The notes beneath the pieces are model-generated. The model made no database searches. It was given only the letters and a program-made list of their open reading frames with translations, and was not told where the DNA came from. A program made the translations under genes and the position numbers. 64,000 bases of DNA from positions 248,001-312,000 of the forward strand of contig JAGQDJ010000050.1 in assembly GCA_022885665.1 (NCBI GenBank). The letters are read 5' to 3'. How positions within the stretch are numbered: position 1 is the first letter of the stretch; each line of letters starts with the position of its first letter. Source of the stretch: Triops longicaudatus (taxonomy: Eukaryota > Arthropoda > Branchiopoda > Notostraca > Triopsidae). Below, one piece after another: positions 25,527 through 38,447 of this stretch.

Positions 25527-27026
25527 GTAAGTGCCTCATTATTATCTTGTTTCCTTGTGAAACAGCGACTACTAGTTGTACATTTAGAACTGCGTAGTCC
25601 ACATTGATTGTGTGGTCCTCGTATATGTTCGTCTTCATTAACCAGAGCTTTTAAAAATAGTTTATATCAGGAAAAATAATGTCGAATCAACTTTATGCCA
25701 CTTGCGAGGCAGACCTTTTAACTGAATTTTGTCAGACGCGGTCCTGGCCCATTGTCAGAAGCGTAGAGCAATCCATGAAATAAAAAATATCAGAATTATC
25801 TATGTCAGTACTATTGGTCTAATGTGTATCGTCACATGGTTGTATTCTACTGAACAGTCGAGCAACGAGGGTTAATTGCGCCTAAGGCAAAAGAGGCCAC
25901 CCCCCGTGTCGAACTCTTGATTTGCTTTTTTTTTATCAAAGCGCAGGAATAGGGGAACAAAAATATGAATCATAACTTAACGAAGCGAGATTTTTATTGC
26001 TGAAAAACGGCGGGATTTTACAATCAAGGGAAACAAGGCACCTTGGTAATAAAATGTCTTTTTGGACCTCACCTTTCCCGAAGTTCACCTCGTATCTCGA
26101 ACGTCCTTGGGTGACCCAGGCGGCCTCTTCGAGCAGGCAATTTAAAACTGTTAATTATTCGAAGGCTTGTATTAGACTTCATTTTACATTTTGTTCTCAA
26201 TTAGGCACGAACTCCACATTTATCTGACTAGCTGCACAACCTGCAACAACATGCGAAAAACTTCGTGTTCGGTCTGTCCAGAATTTAATGCGTAAACAAA
26301 AGTGTGCGTTGGAAAAATTACCTTGCTGCTTTCGTCTGTGTTAGTACTATTTGGCTGGTTTCCAAGAACGTCTCGAAATAGATTTTATTATTTTGCGATT
26401 GAAGCCAGTTAAATCGCATTTCTGAAGTGCGGAAGGCGCATAGTTCGGGGTTCGTCTTTCAAACGCAAATTACAGGTCATGGGCGAATATTTCCGTTACG
26501 TTTGTACGGCGTCATAATCCATCGATTCTTGTTACAGGCACGAAAAAGCAGGCTTCAACTTGTTTATTGCGCTGTAGGAACTTTTGTGCGCACATATGAC
26601 TTATCTGCGACTATTCTCCCCCACAGGGGCCATATGAGTACAGTTACACAATAAACAGAAAATCGTGTCCCGGCTCGTTTCTCGGTTTGGTGCCTGCCGT
26701 GGGGTAATTCAAGTTCAGGGAGAACCAAGGGCTCTGTTTACGGCGCATTGCAGACTCGGCTGCAGGACAGCATTGCATGTATTTATCAGACTGGGGTGAG
26801 AGCGTATAGCGTGCCCGGCACATCCGTACTCCGTTCATTCGAAGTGGCAGAGTTGTAAAAGCGGACGCAGTTCCAACGGAAACACAAACATTTTTCAAGT
26901 GAAGCGCATTTTAGCTGTCAGTAGATCTTTTGCTCGCCGAGTCGGCAGCTTTTTTGTCGTATCCATTGTTTCAGTTTTGGAACTGTGTCAAATTCGTGTT
27001 AGTCCGTGTTCACTATTTCAGTGTTA

Positions 27027-29898
27027 ATGGAACATGAGCTGTTGAATAGTTTCCGCATACCGTGGTTACCCAGGTGAGCAGAAAGGTATTAAATTATAGA
27101 CCCGAAACAGAAGCACATTGAAATTGTGTGAACCGACCGATTTGCCGTCGAATTCTTTGAAATTTAATATGTTTTTGTGCCGGACATATGGAGTACACTG
27201 CAGCGGAAGTTTATCGTAGGGCGTAACGTGTCTTATGACAAAATCTAATCTTTCCATACTTTAGTTAGTTTTTTTAGTTAGTAATTTAACTGATTAGTAT
27301 CGTGTGAACTTCTTCCAAAAAGACACCGTACAATGTAAAGTATGGCTACCCATCAGATTTGCACACATCCCTATGTGTATTTCTGGCTAGCTTGTAGATC
27401 AACGTGTTTCGATTCATGCTAAGCGTTTAAAGTAATATGTTATTATTTTCATCTTTCAGATCAGCTGACGCCAGCTTAAGTCAACCCGGATCATCTGGCG
27501 GAAGCAGCTGTCCGGCTAATAGACGTGAAAATCACAAAATTGTCTACGGGGAACTAGTCGTCTTAGGGTAAGTTAATGAAGAAATTACTACTTTGTGATT
27601 AGGAAAGCGAACACGGGCGTTGTGCGCCAGTTTCCGTAAACCGGATTTGTAAATTGTAAAATTTCTCGGGAAGTTCATTCTGTTCCTTGAACTTCCGTGC
27701 TCTCGGGCATGAATGGGTGTGGTAAACGAAAATGCCGCGCGAGATACGGTGGGTTTCGTTTCGGACAAGTCCAGACTTGCCAGCAAGCGAAGCCACTGCA
27801 CTGTAGCGTGAAGCCAATGCAGGGCCAAATTGACAAGGGAGTACAAAGTACAGCACTGCAAGATTGATGGGTTATTTTGCATGACAAACACAATGCATGC
27901 TTAGGCGAGGACCGTTAACCTATTCAAAATCGCAAAATCCCGTAGGTGAAAGAATCCTCTTCGTTTACACGGAAACATATCGGGAATAATTTGTTCTCGG
28001 AGTTTAGAAAATGCTGGAAATGCAGAGTCCCGTTTCGCAGCTGTTCAGGCCGTTTCGACTGAGTATTAAAAAAATGAAAAACTACGACATAAGATAGATT
28101 TCGTTGTAGTATCATGAATAGTTAACTTTTCTTGATTAAATGGTATCTGATACTTAAAATTAAAATGATACATTTCAGTAGCAGAGAATTCGGATTTTTT
28201 TTGTGATTTACATTACCGTCACATACCATGATATTTGCATTAATTTTATATTTATATACGTCAGTTATTTAATTCTTGTTCAGATTAAAACTGTGAACTT
28301 GGTCTGATTTTTACATTTCCGTGTCAAGGTATAATGGGTCATTACCAGAGGGCGAGAAAGGACGCAGAAGGTCACACTTCACAGCTCAAAAACGTCATGA
28401 AGCTAATGGTGTACTCCCATCGAGACATTACCTGGTCACAGCCCCACAAACATCCCGGGCAATTCTTGACACAAATCAGCACAGTATATCTTACACATTG
28501 TCAAGAAACCAAGCGGTGATCGTGGAGTATGATCAGTCGGAGGATTACGACATGTTTCAAGTATTATATGAAAATACGACATTTGGTGTCTGTGAAATTA
28601 ATTATTTTGTCACCTTTCAGATCGGAAGGTCATCAGAACAAGCTATAGACTTTGTAATAGCCGACACAGTTCCTGGCCGGGGTCACCTTAGTAAGAGCAG
28701 CATGCCCTCAGATTCATCTCACTCGTATTCCAAAGATTGTTTGTCACAATCTTCGTCAAGCAAAGTGGCCCAAAGTACGATAAGCCGATTTGCGTGCAGA
28801 ATACTGGTCGACCGCAGTAGCAGTCCTGCTGTTGCGAAAGTGTATGCTGCAGGATTCGACTCGTCGAAAAACATATTCTTGGGAGTGAGTGATGCGTAGA
28901 AGTCTGTTCAAATGACATGCTTTTTTAGTGCATAGCCAGTTTAATCATATGTAATGGTACACTCGCCTAATTCTCAGTTTTTGTTTCCTCTTTAAAGGAA
29001 AAAGCCACCAAATGGCAAACAGATAGCTTAATAGATGGACTTACCACGAACGGTGTACTTGTGCTTCATCCCAGAGGACCTTTCGGGGGCGCTTTAGCAA
29101 GTAACTTAGTATGGCGAGAAGTATCGGTAGGGGGAGCCTTGTACACGTTGCGGGAGTCGAGATCGGCAGCACAAAAAGGCGAGAAAGTGGAAGACGAAAC
29201 CAATGAATTACAGGACGGTTCTTTAGTAGACTTGTGTGGTGCAACATTACTTTGGAGATCCGCAGAAGGCATTTCAAATGCACCGGTATACATTTTGTAC
29301 TTGTATGTTTCTGGCGCATTTTGATTTTATGTATGTTTTTGGTTTCGCAGACTGTGAAACAGTTGGAAAAACTCGTAGACGAACTCAATGCAAATCGCCC
29401 TCAGTGTCCTGTGGGATTGAATACTCTAGTGTTACCCAGGAAATCAACTTTACTCCCCCCCAACCAGACACCTTATGTGTACTTAGCATGCGGACATGTT
29501 CAGGGCTTACATGAATGGGGTTGCGGGCAAGGGTCTAGGCAACGTACTTGCCCCATGTGTATGGTCGTTGGTCCTGTTGCCCAGCTGTGCATGGGCATGG
29601 AGCCGGCGTTTTGGGTAGATTGTGGTCCTCCGACACACGCTTTTAATCCATGCGGCCACATAGCGTCTGAGAGAACAGTAAAGTAAGTCTTTTTATTAGT
29701 ATATCATGTCTTGAGCTTATCTTTTGAATATCTTCTCATTCTCCTTGTGATCCGTTTTCTTCTTTTTTATGTAGATATTGGGAATCTGTCGCGTTGCCTC
29801 ATGGCACTAATGGATTTGCTTCAGCTTGTCCTTTCTGCGCAACTCCTCTAGAAGAATCTGGCTATATAAAGCTAATTTTTCAAGATAATGTAGACTGA
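27027..29898 (+). CDS. Pli: Pellino E3 ubiquitin ligase (FHA-like plus RING-like)
   Basis: Exons: 27027-27073, 27460-27567, 28329-28560, 28621-28884, 28998-29285, 29351-29682, 29775-29898, totalling 464 residues (455 with the alternative first exon). The body is unmistakable: YGELVVLGYNGSLPEGEKGR, QTSRAILDTNQHSISYTLSR, QSTISRFACRI, DGLTTNGVLVLHPRG and REVSVGG form the phosphothreonine-binding FHA-like core. The C-terminal atypical RING carries CGHVQG, CPMC, CGHIASE and CPFC metal-ligand motifs and ends IKLIFQ. Pellino binds phosphorylated IRAK/Pelle and adds ubiquitin in Toll/IL-1R signalling in the cytoplasm. It is longer than vertebrate Pellinos (about 418-420 residues), partly because of a Ser-rich insertion of about 25 residues in the FHA wing (near 28683-28770) and an N-terminal Ser/Gly extension. 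Confidence 0.96.
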
Positions 29899-31340
29899 GT
29901 TGGACTTATGCCCGTCTTTTCTTATGCCATATTGAAAAGATTCCTTTGAGTGAGAGATCGAATCAGATGAAATTTCTGTATTTGTAATATATCGTATATA
30001 TTCAGTAAGATGTGTGAGCGAGTGGAACGATGTGTGCGACTTTTACAGAATAGTTAATTTTTTGTCACGTTCGCTTCATAAATTGCTTTGCATACAAAAT
30101 GTGCTCATAAAGTTTGAAGTTTCTGTCTCATATTTATGACTTTCCAATTCTGGATAAATTAAAAGTTTGATAGCCTTAAGACTTTCCTTGACATCTGCTA
30201 GTTTGGTTCAGATGGTTTACTCCGGAGAGGTTCCTTCGAATAGTTATTTCAGCGGATTTGGAATTATTTTGAAATGCCTGGGATTATTCACTGTTCTAAG
30301 GTTACTTGTACGCTAGCTCGTGAAATGGGGGTGACATTTGAATGCTTTCTGAGCAGTGACGTAGGTGTTCTGCAAAAAAAAAAAGTGCGTCGGCCATATG
30401 CGTGCTAAAAAATGCGAATAGTACAAGCACTCTTACCCGTCAGGCACTGGAATGAACCCTGCACTCAGCCAAAAGCCAAATAAGTATGAAACCCTTTTAA
30501 TAAGGGTAAGAGTCTTGTTAAATTTTAATTTAACTCTTTCTAAAATAACTTCAACTTTTTAACCGTTGCATACTTACGGCAAAGACATAATAAAACTTCT
30601 TTAAGTTCCGCCTGTATATATGAAGTCCATGTTGTTTCACTTGCCCGTCTAATGATATATTTATGCTAGATGCGTGATATTGGTCTAATGGTGTCACACA
30701 CTACGTCTATAATTTAAATAAATTGATCCGGGAGGGCATAGGAAGAAGAAATTTGCCAAACGGCTTGAGGCGTGGCGCCGGAATCGTGAGAGCGTGGATT
30801 CGAATGCCGCCTGAGTTTTTGTTTCAAGTTACTCTTATACTAGGTGCGAGGTCTCAACGGAGTATCAAATTGACTCGACGTGCTCTCCGTGATCATATAG
30901 CATTTCGAGAAATTGCGCAAGCTTGGGAAGCCAGGTAGGACAGTAGCGAGTACAGGGGATAGGAACTAAGCCAGCCCTTGTACCAAAACGACCAATCCGG
31001 AATACGCGAATAAGCTGCAGTGCCCAACTTAAGATTACCCTCCTAAACTTTATCTCCAGGACATCATGACACTTTTATGTTGCTCAAATTAAATATGTTA
31101 ATATTTAATTTACACATTAAATATAATTAAAAGCTAAATATGCTCACGCGATATTTCTTTCTTCGACGGTTTCAAAAGAAAGATTCTCTTCTTCGGCTTC
31201 GATAAACGAGATGAGTGAATGTAGTAGACTTTATACAAACACGAAGCCTAGTGAGGAATTCTACGCTAATACGAGCTGGAAAGGTAACACACGTGGGAAC
31301 TGTGCATACACTGGGCAGTGTTGCTACAAAAATTACTGCA
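29899..31340. other. Pellino 3' UTR and spacer to RRP12
   Basis: No recognisable gene. AATAAA hexamers at 30589-30594 and 30717-30722 are possible poly(A) signals. The open stretch at 30723-30938 has no family match I know. The final 150-200 bases should contain the RRP12 promoter and 5' UTR. Confidence 0.45.
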
Positions 31341-31351
31341 ATTTTGAGAAA

Positions 31352-34300
31352 ATGGGCAAACTAAAGCCAAGAAATAAATCAGCATCCACGGGAAAACGGT
31401 GGGCAAAAGGCCACAGTTGTAGCTCAAATCCAGAACAGAAAAAGCATCGCCTTGCCGCAAAATCGGGCTTCTTGTTTGGTGGATCAACTTCAATTCGTAC
31501 GTTTTACTTTTCTTTTCTCAGCTGTTTAAAGTTCCTTACGCGGGATTGTTTACTTTTCCAGAAACTCCAAGCAATTTGACTGTCCAGGCTCTCCAGCAAC
31601 ATACTTCAATTTTGCAAGGAGAGGAACATTTTGTCGATGAAGACAACAAATCTGCGCGATCCTCCAGGCCCACTGCTATTTTGGAAGATGACGCCATTTC
31701 CGTTTCGTCTGCGGGAACCAGCAAAACTTTTAAAACTTTTGCTTCCGGATGGACGGACTGCAGCAATATTTCATTCAACCGGTAATTTAACTCTGATTCT
31801 GTTACTCTTTCACTGACATTTGTGCACCATGCCTTGCACCAGGTTATTTCGATCATTTACTCCTACGTCAGCTATGCACAAGGAAATGTTAGCTGTACTG
31901 GCTGCAGTAACTGAAGTCATTAAGTCTCAAGGTGGTAAAGAGACTGAAACGGAGTACTTTGCTGCATTGGTAAATAAACTTATTATATCTTATTATAAAT
32001 TTACTTATTATAAATAAACTGATTAAACTTAATATTTACGCGCTATAATGTCATGTATAAAGATGGTTTCGTTGGAAGTGGCGGAAACCGAAGACTCCCT
32101 TGCTGCTATATTGTCATTATTGGGCATGGTTATCAAACGAGTACCTAGCCCCGTCCTTAAGAAACAATTTTCCAGTGTGTCAAAAAGCTTCCTCGATATG
32201 TTAAGCAAACATGCGGATTCAGACCACCATGTTATTGTTCGCTCGGTACGTAGAAACCCTTAAAAGGAAGCATCATAGAATAACGTGGATTGTTTACCCA
32301 TAGTTGGTCGGTTGCCTTTCTGTACTATTGCGAGCTCAAGAAGTAGTGGTCTGGAACCACTCGTCTACCTTGCAAGTTTTTGACGCGCTTCTAGCATTTA
32401 GCATTCACACCAAACCGAAGGTAAGTGTCAAGTACATTTCTAGATGGGTATACGGTAGAAGTTTGACTCCATATTAGTATTGTTATTTCTATCTTGTTCC
32501 TATATTATTTTAATTTCATAGGTTCGTAAAGCAGCGCAGCATGCGGTTTGCGCTGTGTTAAAAGGAAGCGCTCTGCTGATGGAAGGAGATAACCCGCCTA
32601 CTTTGCATCCAGCTACCGGGCACACCGCAAAGTTCTTAATACGCTTCTTAGAAGAAAATGGACAAGATGCTAATGGTAGCGTTATGCAGACATTACATCT
32701 TCTTAAAGATATCCTAGGTGTCCTACCTCTTGCCCAAGTCAAGGTATCAAAGATCAACCAATGATTAAGTAGTGCATTAAAATACTGGTTTTCTAGACAT
32801 TGTGTGAAATTCTGTTGCGTTTAATGACATTGGGACAAGTCGTGCTCACGTCTTGCTGTATGCAAGCTTTGCATGGTTTATTTTCTGCCAACGCCCACTC
32901 AGTGACGCTGAATTCAGAATTGAATGCCCGATTGATCACGGCGTTATATGACTACCAACCCGGTGCCAATGATGTCCAGCCTACCATTGCGTGGCTAACC
33001 GTGATGCAGCAAGCTCATGTCAATTTGGCCAAGTAAATAAAAATATCACTATACTCCGAAGTAGTCTGGCACCTGTTGTCGATAAAATAATGCTAATAAA
33101 TAATATAATCTATGGTCTAACAAACATCTCTTTTTACTTAGATTAGACGTCTCGCTGTGTTTGGGACACTTGCCAAAATTCTTTACCATAGCTTGCAATA
33201 CATTGTTGTCAGAACGTGCTGAGATATTTTCAGCCGTGACTACAAATTTATCGTCCGTACTAGTCCACTGCTTACAACCTGCTTTGGATAAAGAGGGTCC
33301 CGACCATGCAGGTTTAGCTAAAAGCGTGTCGGAAAAGGTCGTTGATTCAGTAGAAAAGGGATTGAGATTTCAGTATTTGGCAGCGTGGAAGCATGTCATT
33401 GAGTTGTGCACTACCCTTATTGAGGTAATTACTTATAGACGAACATCCATCGGGATGATTTTGATACAATTCTATTTTGAAGTTGATTAATTTCTGTCGT
33501 TTATTTAGGTTGTTGGAAAGTATCTTCCTACACTGCTTTACACATGTCTGCAGTCCTTAGCGGATTTGCGTGTTTCTCCGAGATTCGCTTACGAAGCCGA
33601 AGTTGACTTTGCTGTAGGAAAAGCTGTGCGAGTTATGGGTCCCAGGATCGTTTTACGCGCAATTCCCTTGCAAGTAATGACTGTCTTATGCTTCTAGTCG
33701 ACCAAAATCCAGTAATCATTGTATCTTTAATAACACTTCCATAGATAACGGGACGCGAGGACAATTATGACTTCCCTCGAAGCTGGCTCTTGCCGGTGTT
33801 GCGAGAAAATATCAGCCACACTGAATTAGGATATTTTATTGAATATTTTTTGCCCTTGGCAGAAGCCTGCAGGTAATCGTGTTGTTGAGCATATAACGAA
33901 ATTGCATTTTACGTTAGAATTTTTATTTAATCAAATTTTGCGATTTTAGGTCACGATCACTCAAATTTTCCAAGGAATCTAATCCTGTTGGAGCGAAGAC
34001 TTACGACTTGCTGCAGAGACAGATTTGGGGCTTGTTACCTGGCTTCTGCAAATCTCCCACTGACGTGTTGAAAAGTTTCAAAGTGAGTTTTTGAAGCCGC
34101 CTATTAATTACACTATCTTGGTCACTCTTTTTGTTGATTTATTTAAAATTTTAGTTTTCATTTTGCGTGATACTTCTATTACTTTTCGATTTCATTTTTT
34201 GAATTTTTTATTTATTTTTTTTATTATCTTACGTTTGTAATGTTCCTTCCTTGGCTTCTTTTCATAGATGATAGCCAGAACTTTGGGTGTTTGCCTAACG

Positions 34301-36949
34301 GATCGCCCTGATATTCGAATGGACCTCATGGCCGGTTTGCGACAGCTTCTCCTGCACACTGACCAAGAAATTGGAGCAGCTACGGAAGTGGCTCGATTCG
34401 CTAAGAATTTCTTACCTTTGCTCTTCAACATATATACAACAGTCCCTTCTACTGGCGAAGAAGAAAATCAAAGGAGAGCTACCTATGAAACCATCAAACT
34501 GTATCTCAAAGTATCGGACGATGCGTTACGGCATTCTTTGTTCGACAAAGCTCTGACAAAGTTCGAAAACCTGGAAGCTCCTACTGGAAAAAAGAGAGGC
34601 TTGAAAGAAGACACAGAAAGGTAGTTTTTTTTCCGATTCTAACCCTGTTCTCGTTCTGATTTTTTTAATCGTTCCTTATTTCATTTATTTCTTTGCCGGT
34701 ATGAAAACTATATTTATGCTTTAATGTTTCTTTTTTATTTATTCCGCTTTGCTTATTTACTAACGACTAGGTTTACCTGGGAAGCATTACTCGACTTGCT
34801 GCGCGCCTTGGTAGTTAATCAGGATGTCCCTCGTATTCAGAAACTCTTTGGTTTGTGTTTACCATGGTTGACCGGAAAAGATGCCAAAGCCCAAAAGAAA
34901 GCATATCGCTTGCTTGAAGAGCTTCTGGCTTCTCAAACAGACGTCTGTGCTTCTTTTGTACAAGACAATGCTGAAGTTCTTCAGAAGCTGCTGTTAGAAG
35001 CTTTATCCAGTTCGGAGCATTCTAGCAAAGCTGTGAGTTTCCATTCTCTTCTGTTGAAACTCGCTAATTTTTGTTATAACTAAGGCTCGGCTCAAATGCC
35101 TCAGCTGGTTAGTAAAGAGTGCGGGGCCCGAAAAGCGCGTCTTTGTTGAAGCTGTCATCCCTGAAGCTGTGTTGTGTGTCAAGGAGATAGGTGAAAAAGC
35201 CCGCGCTGCCGCCTATACTCTCCTCGTGGACATTGGCCAAATTCTGCAGGTGATTGCGTTTTGCCTTTTTATGCTTTGTCGCCTGTTTTCTTAAAACGTT
35301 CAACTTTTCGAATTATTTACAGCCAGATTGTAAGGATGAAGTCCAACAATTGTGGTAACATAATCCTTTTGTCGTTACAGAGATGGACTGGCCAATCGGC
35401 GGAAGATACGCTGCGAGAATACTTGAAATTACTACTGCCTGGTTTATCTGGCGATGTAAACACAGTAAGCTCGACAGTACTGGCCTTGGCGCACGTCTTA
35501 CATGAATTCAAAGGTAGCAGAGCTCCTTGTTTTGAATACAATGTTCACTTCGTTCATTTTTAGCCTTATTTCCGGAAGATCTTCTCAGCGTATTGTTGGA
35601 ACAGGGTTGCACCCTTGTACAGTCCAACGTACGTCAAATTACATCAGCTGCTTTGGAACTCTTGAAAATGTTCGTTGTTGTCTTCACTGGCCGAGAACTG
35701 CCATCTTACCTCAGACCAATCGTAAGTTGGCATGTTTCCTCAAACTCCTGCATGAGATGGGCGGAATGTCTTGTATCTTAAACGTTTCGATGTCTTTTAG
35801 GTTCATGCAATCTCGGATATGCGCGAAGATTTAAAGAAAGCATATAGGAACCGTACCCGCGATATTTTAGATCGTTTGATTAGAAAGTGCGGAGCTGAGG
35901 TTGTTTTAGCACTTATTCCTTCAGACGATCAGACTTTAGTGAAGAGGGTCAACAACCTGAAGAAACTGCAAGCCAAGAAAAAGAAGCAGAGAATGTTACA
36001 GAGACAACAAGCCGAATCGCGTGAACAGGAAGACTTTGCTCTCAAAGCGAAGCCTAAATCGTAATTTCTTTTCTTTTTGTCAAGGAGATGGTAAAGCAAA
36101 GTCTTAATGTTCTGTTGTAGTATCGACGACATTTTGGCGGAGTCTGATGAAGACGAGGATGGCGGGGATGAAGAAGCTGAAAAAGGAAGACGTCCCCGAC
36201 AGAGTGCTAAAGCATGGATCCAAGAAAAGAGTGAAGATATTATTGACTTCTTGGATCCGAAAACATCGCAATTCATTTCGTCTACCAAACCTGGTATTCC
36301 TGAAATGTCTGCTGCGAAGAAAGCTAAAGATGATTTCCGCCGTGCTCCTGACGGAAGGCTAATCATTCTGGATGAATCTGATGATGAAAGTGATACAAAA
36401 GAAACGAAAGGAAAGAAAAGGAAAGAGCCATTCAAACAAGGTGTGCATGAAAATGGAGTATTTTTCGGTGTTCATAATTTTCATAAATTTTATGAATTAG
36501 ATTTGGATCTTGATGCCAGTGAAGTTATGGAAGCTATGGCTGGTCTTCATGTTGCACGGAAGCGCAAGATGACGTCCGCTGCCTCAGAGACAGATGAACT
36601 TCCTCCAATGAAATACCAAGGTTTGTTAACAATCATAATACGATGCCAGACATTTAATGCTTTTTCTTTCTTTTTAGCGGGAGGTTCTGGAATCCATCGT
36701 CCAGTCGCAGCTTCTGAAAAGCAAGATAAGGTAAAAGCAGACTACGGAGCTGAGTACAGATCGTCCAAAGCTCAAGGTGATGTTAAGCGGAAAGGACAGC
36801 CAGATCCATTCGCGTATGTTCCCTTACAGCGAATGAGTATGAATAAGAGGAAAAAGGCCAAGTTTGCTGGTCAATTCAAGGGACTTGTGAAAGCAGCCAA
36901 GAAGGGAGCAACAACGGGGAAAAAATTAAAAAATAAAAGTAATAAATAG
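31352..36949 (+). CDS. RRP12: RRP12-like ribosome biogenesis factor (NUC173/HEAT repeats)
   Basis: Twenty exons: 31352-31496, 31562-31781, 31843-31969, 32063-32245, 32304-32420, 32522-32743, 32797-33032, 33142-33424, 33509-33673, 33745-33872, 33950-34082, 34268-34620, 34771-35032, 35085-35249, 35381-35513, 35564-35721, 35801-36060, 36121-36440, 36501-36620, 36678-36949, giving 1333 residues. The start gives GKRWAKGHSCSSNPE, the typical RRP12 N-terminus. The body is all-helical HEAT-like repeats including the NUC173 region (about 400-620, e.g. GDREDNYDFPRSW-type context at 33745). The acidic DEDEDGGDEEAE segment, YQAGGSGIHRP and a Lys-rich tail match the RRP12 C-terminus. Family members export pre-40S and pre-60S particles and mature 18S rRNA in nucleolus and nucleus. 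Two late introns (60 and 57 nt) are multiples of three without stops, so the last three exons read through as one long ORF. Confidence 0.94.
36941..36946 (+). terminator. AATAAA adjoining RRP12 stop codon
   Basis: AATAAA hexamers at 36932-36937 and 36941-36946 run directly into the stop codon tag at 36947-36949. They could serve a very short 3' UTR, but Lys/Asn codons produce such hexamers by chance, so use is uncertain. Confidence 0.25.
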
Positions 36950-37412
36950 GTCAACTGATATAACCAAATGACTTCTTGAATACATTGCTTTTTGTTCCAA
37001 AGTTTTTGCGCATTCATTCCATTTGAGATTTTAAAACTGTTTTTTATTGACTTGAAAGGTGCAACCAACGCATTAACGTCAAAACATGGTCAATTAAAAA
37101 TATTTGTTAACATTAGTTCGAAAAATCGGCGAAAAATGACAGCTTTACCTGCGGAACGTGACCCCTTTGAAAACTGTGAAAAATGAGAGCTCCGCCACTC
37201 TTCTCTTGCCGGCTCCTTCACTGGCTTGGTTCCTATCCCCTGTACTCGCTACTGTCCTACCTGGCTTCCTAAGCTTGCGCAATTTTTCGAAATGCTACCT
37301 GATCACGCAGAGCAGTCGAGTCAAGTTGATACTCCGTTGATACTCCGTTTTTCCAACGTTGCCTTATAGCTTGACAATAGATTTGAGCGTCGCGCCAATT
37401 TAGCCATTGTGA

Positions 37413-37591
37413 CCGCTAGGTGGCCATGCAATGTTGTGGTTCGGCTTGGGAAAACAAAACATCTTGTGTGTGCGCTAAATAGTACAGTCCTTTTCATTGC
37501 CAAACCTCAGTTGGAAGCTATGACAACCTCTAAAGTAGAGGTGTTATTAGCTACCTCATCGAAAGCCAAATGTGTGATATGGGGTGAAGAA
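37413..37591 (+). other. Orphan first-exon-like segment with CTCF-like motif
   Basis: ccgctaggtggc (37413-37424) matches the CTCF core closely. About 100 bp later an ATG at 37520 opens 24 codons (MTTSKVEVLLATSSKAKCVI then WGEE) that end at a strong gtgagt donor (37592), phase 0. The segment resembles the start of a WD-repeat protein. About 0.4 kb on, an acceptor-like site (38019) precedes SQFVTCGDEEILFNF and a stop, but the phases do not join and no other exon was found. It may be a gene remnant or a short unknown gene. Confidence 0.3.
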
Positions 37592-38447
37592 GTGAGTTTT
37601 TTTTCCGTTTCGAAGAACTCAACAGGAATACATTCCAAAACAACAAACTGCCAAGTCGGTGCGGGTAATCCATTCCACTTGGATACTTAAATCCGTTCTT
37701 AATTACACGGAGTTCCTGAAGATTTTTTGTTCATTCGAGGATTCAGTTGTCCTAAACGACATGAGCTAATCTTATCGGTACTATACCGAATTTTTTTCTG
37801 CAAAATGTTTGGCTTGTTATCTAGTTCCTGATCCCGAAGGTCTGGTGGCAATTGGTCAAGCAAATGGCTAAATCTTGCTGATAGCTTACCAGTTACAAGT
37901 GACCCAGAACCTGGGCGGACGCGAATACCGTTTTTTTTTTTATTTATCATTTTTTAAAACCAATGAATTCAGACCCACGTCATTTCACATTTCAGTTCAT
38001 TTTCTCCATAGGTGCATCCCAAACTCCATTAGTTTTGCTAATACCTCTCAGTTTGTGACGTGTGGTGACGAAGAAATTCTTTTCAATTTTTAATTTCAGT
38101 AAAAATTAGTCAACTTTATGCTTAATTTGGCAAACTTTTAATAATGGCTTTTTGGAGAAAAAGCTCTTCTAAAGCACACAATAGATTTTTCAGTTAATAT
38201 TTTTTACACCAAAATCACAAGAATCGGACTTTGGAGCTATTATCCGCAAGAGTTCCACATGCTCGCCAGGAGCGCTCTAGCTTTAAATTCTTTCTTTCGA
38301 AGAAATAAGTATACATTATGATAAGTATTTAATATAAATGTCTTATAAATACTTGTATTTGATCATATCAGTATTTGTGTTACTTTGAGTGATATTTGTA
38401 CTACTTTTGTTAATAACATTATTTTAAATATTTATTGTGCCATTTGA

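Noticed and set aside
36107..36949. Single 280-codon ORF as one RRP12 exon
   Set aside because: It contains two segments with proper GT-AG ends and a pyrimidine tract. Removing the second restores the conserved YQAGGSGIHRP motif, so spliced exons are preferred.
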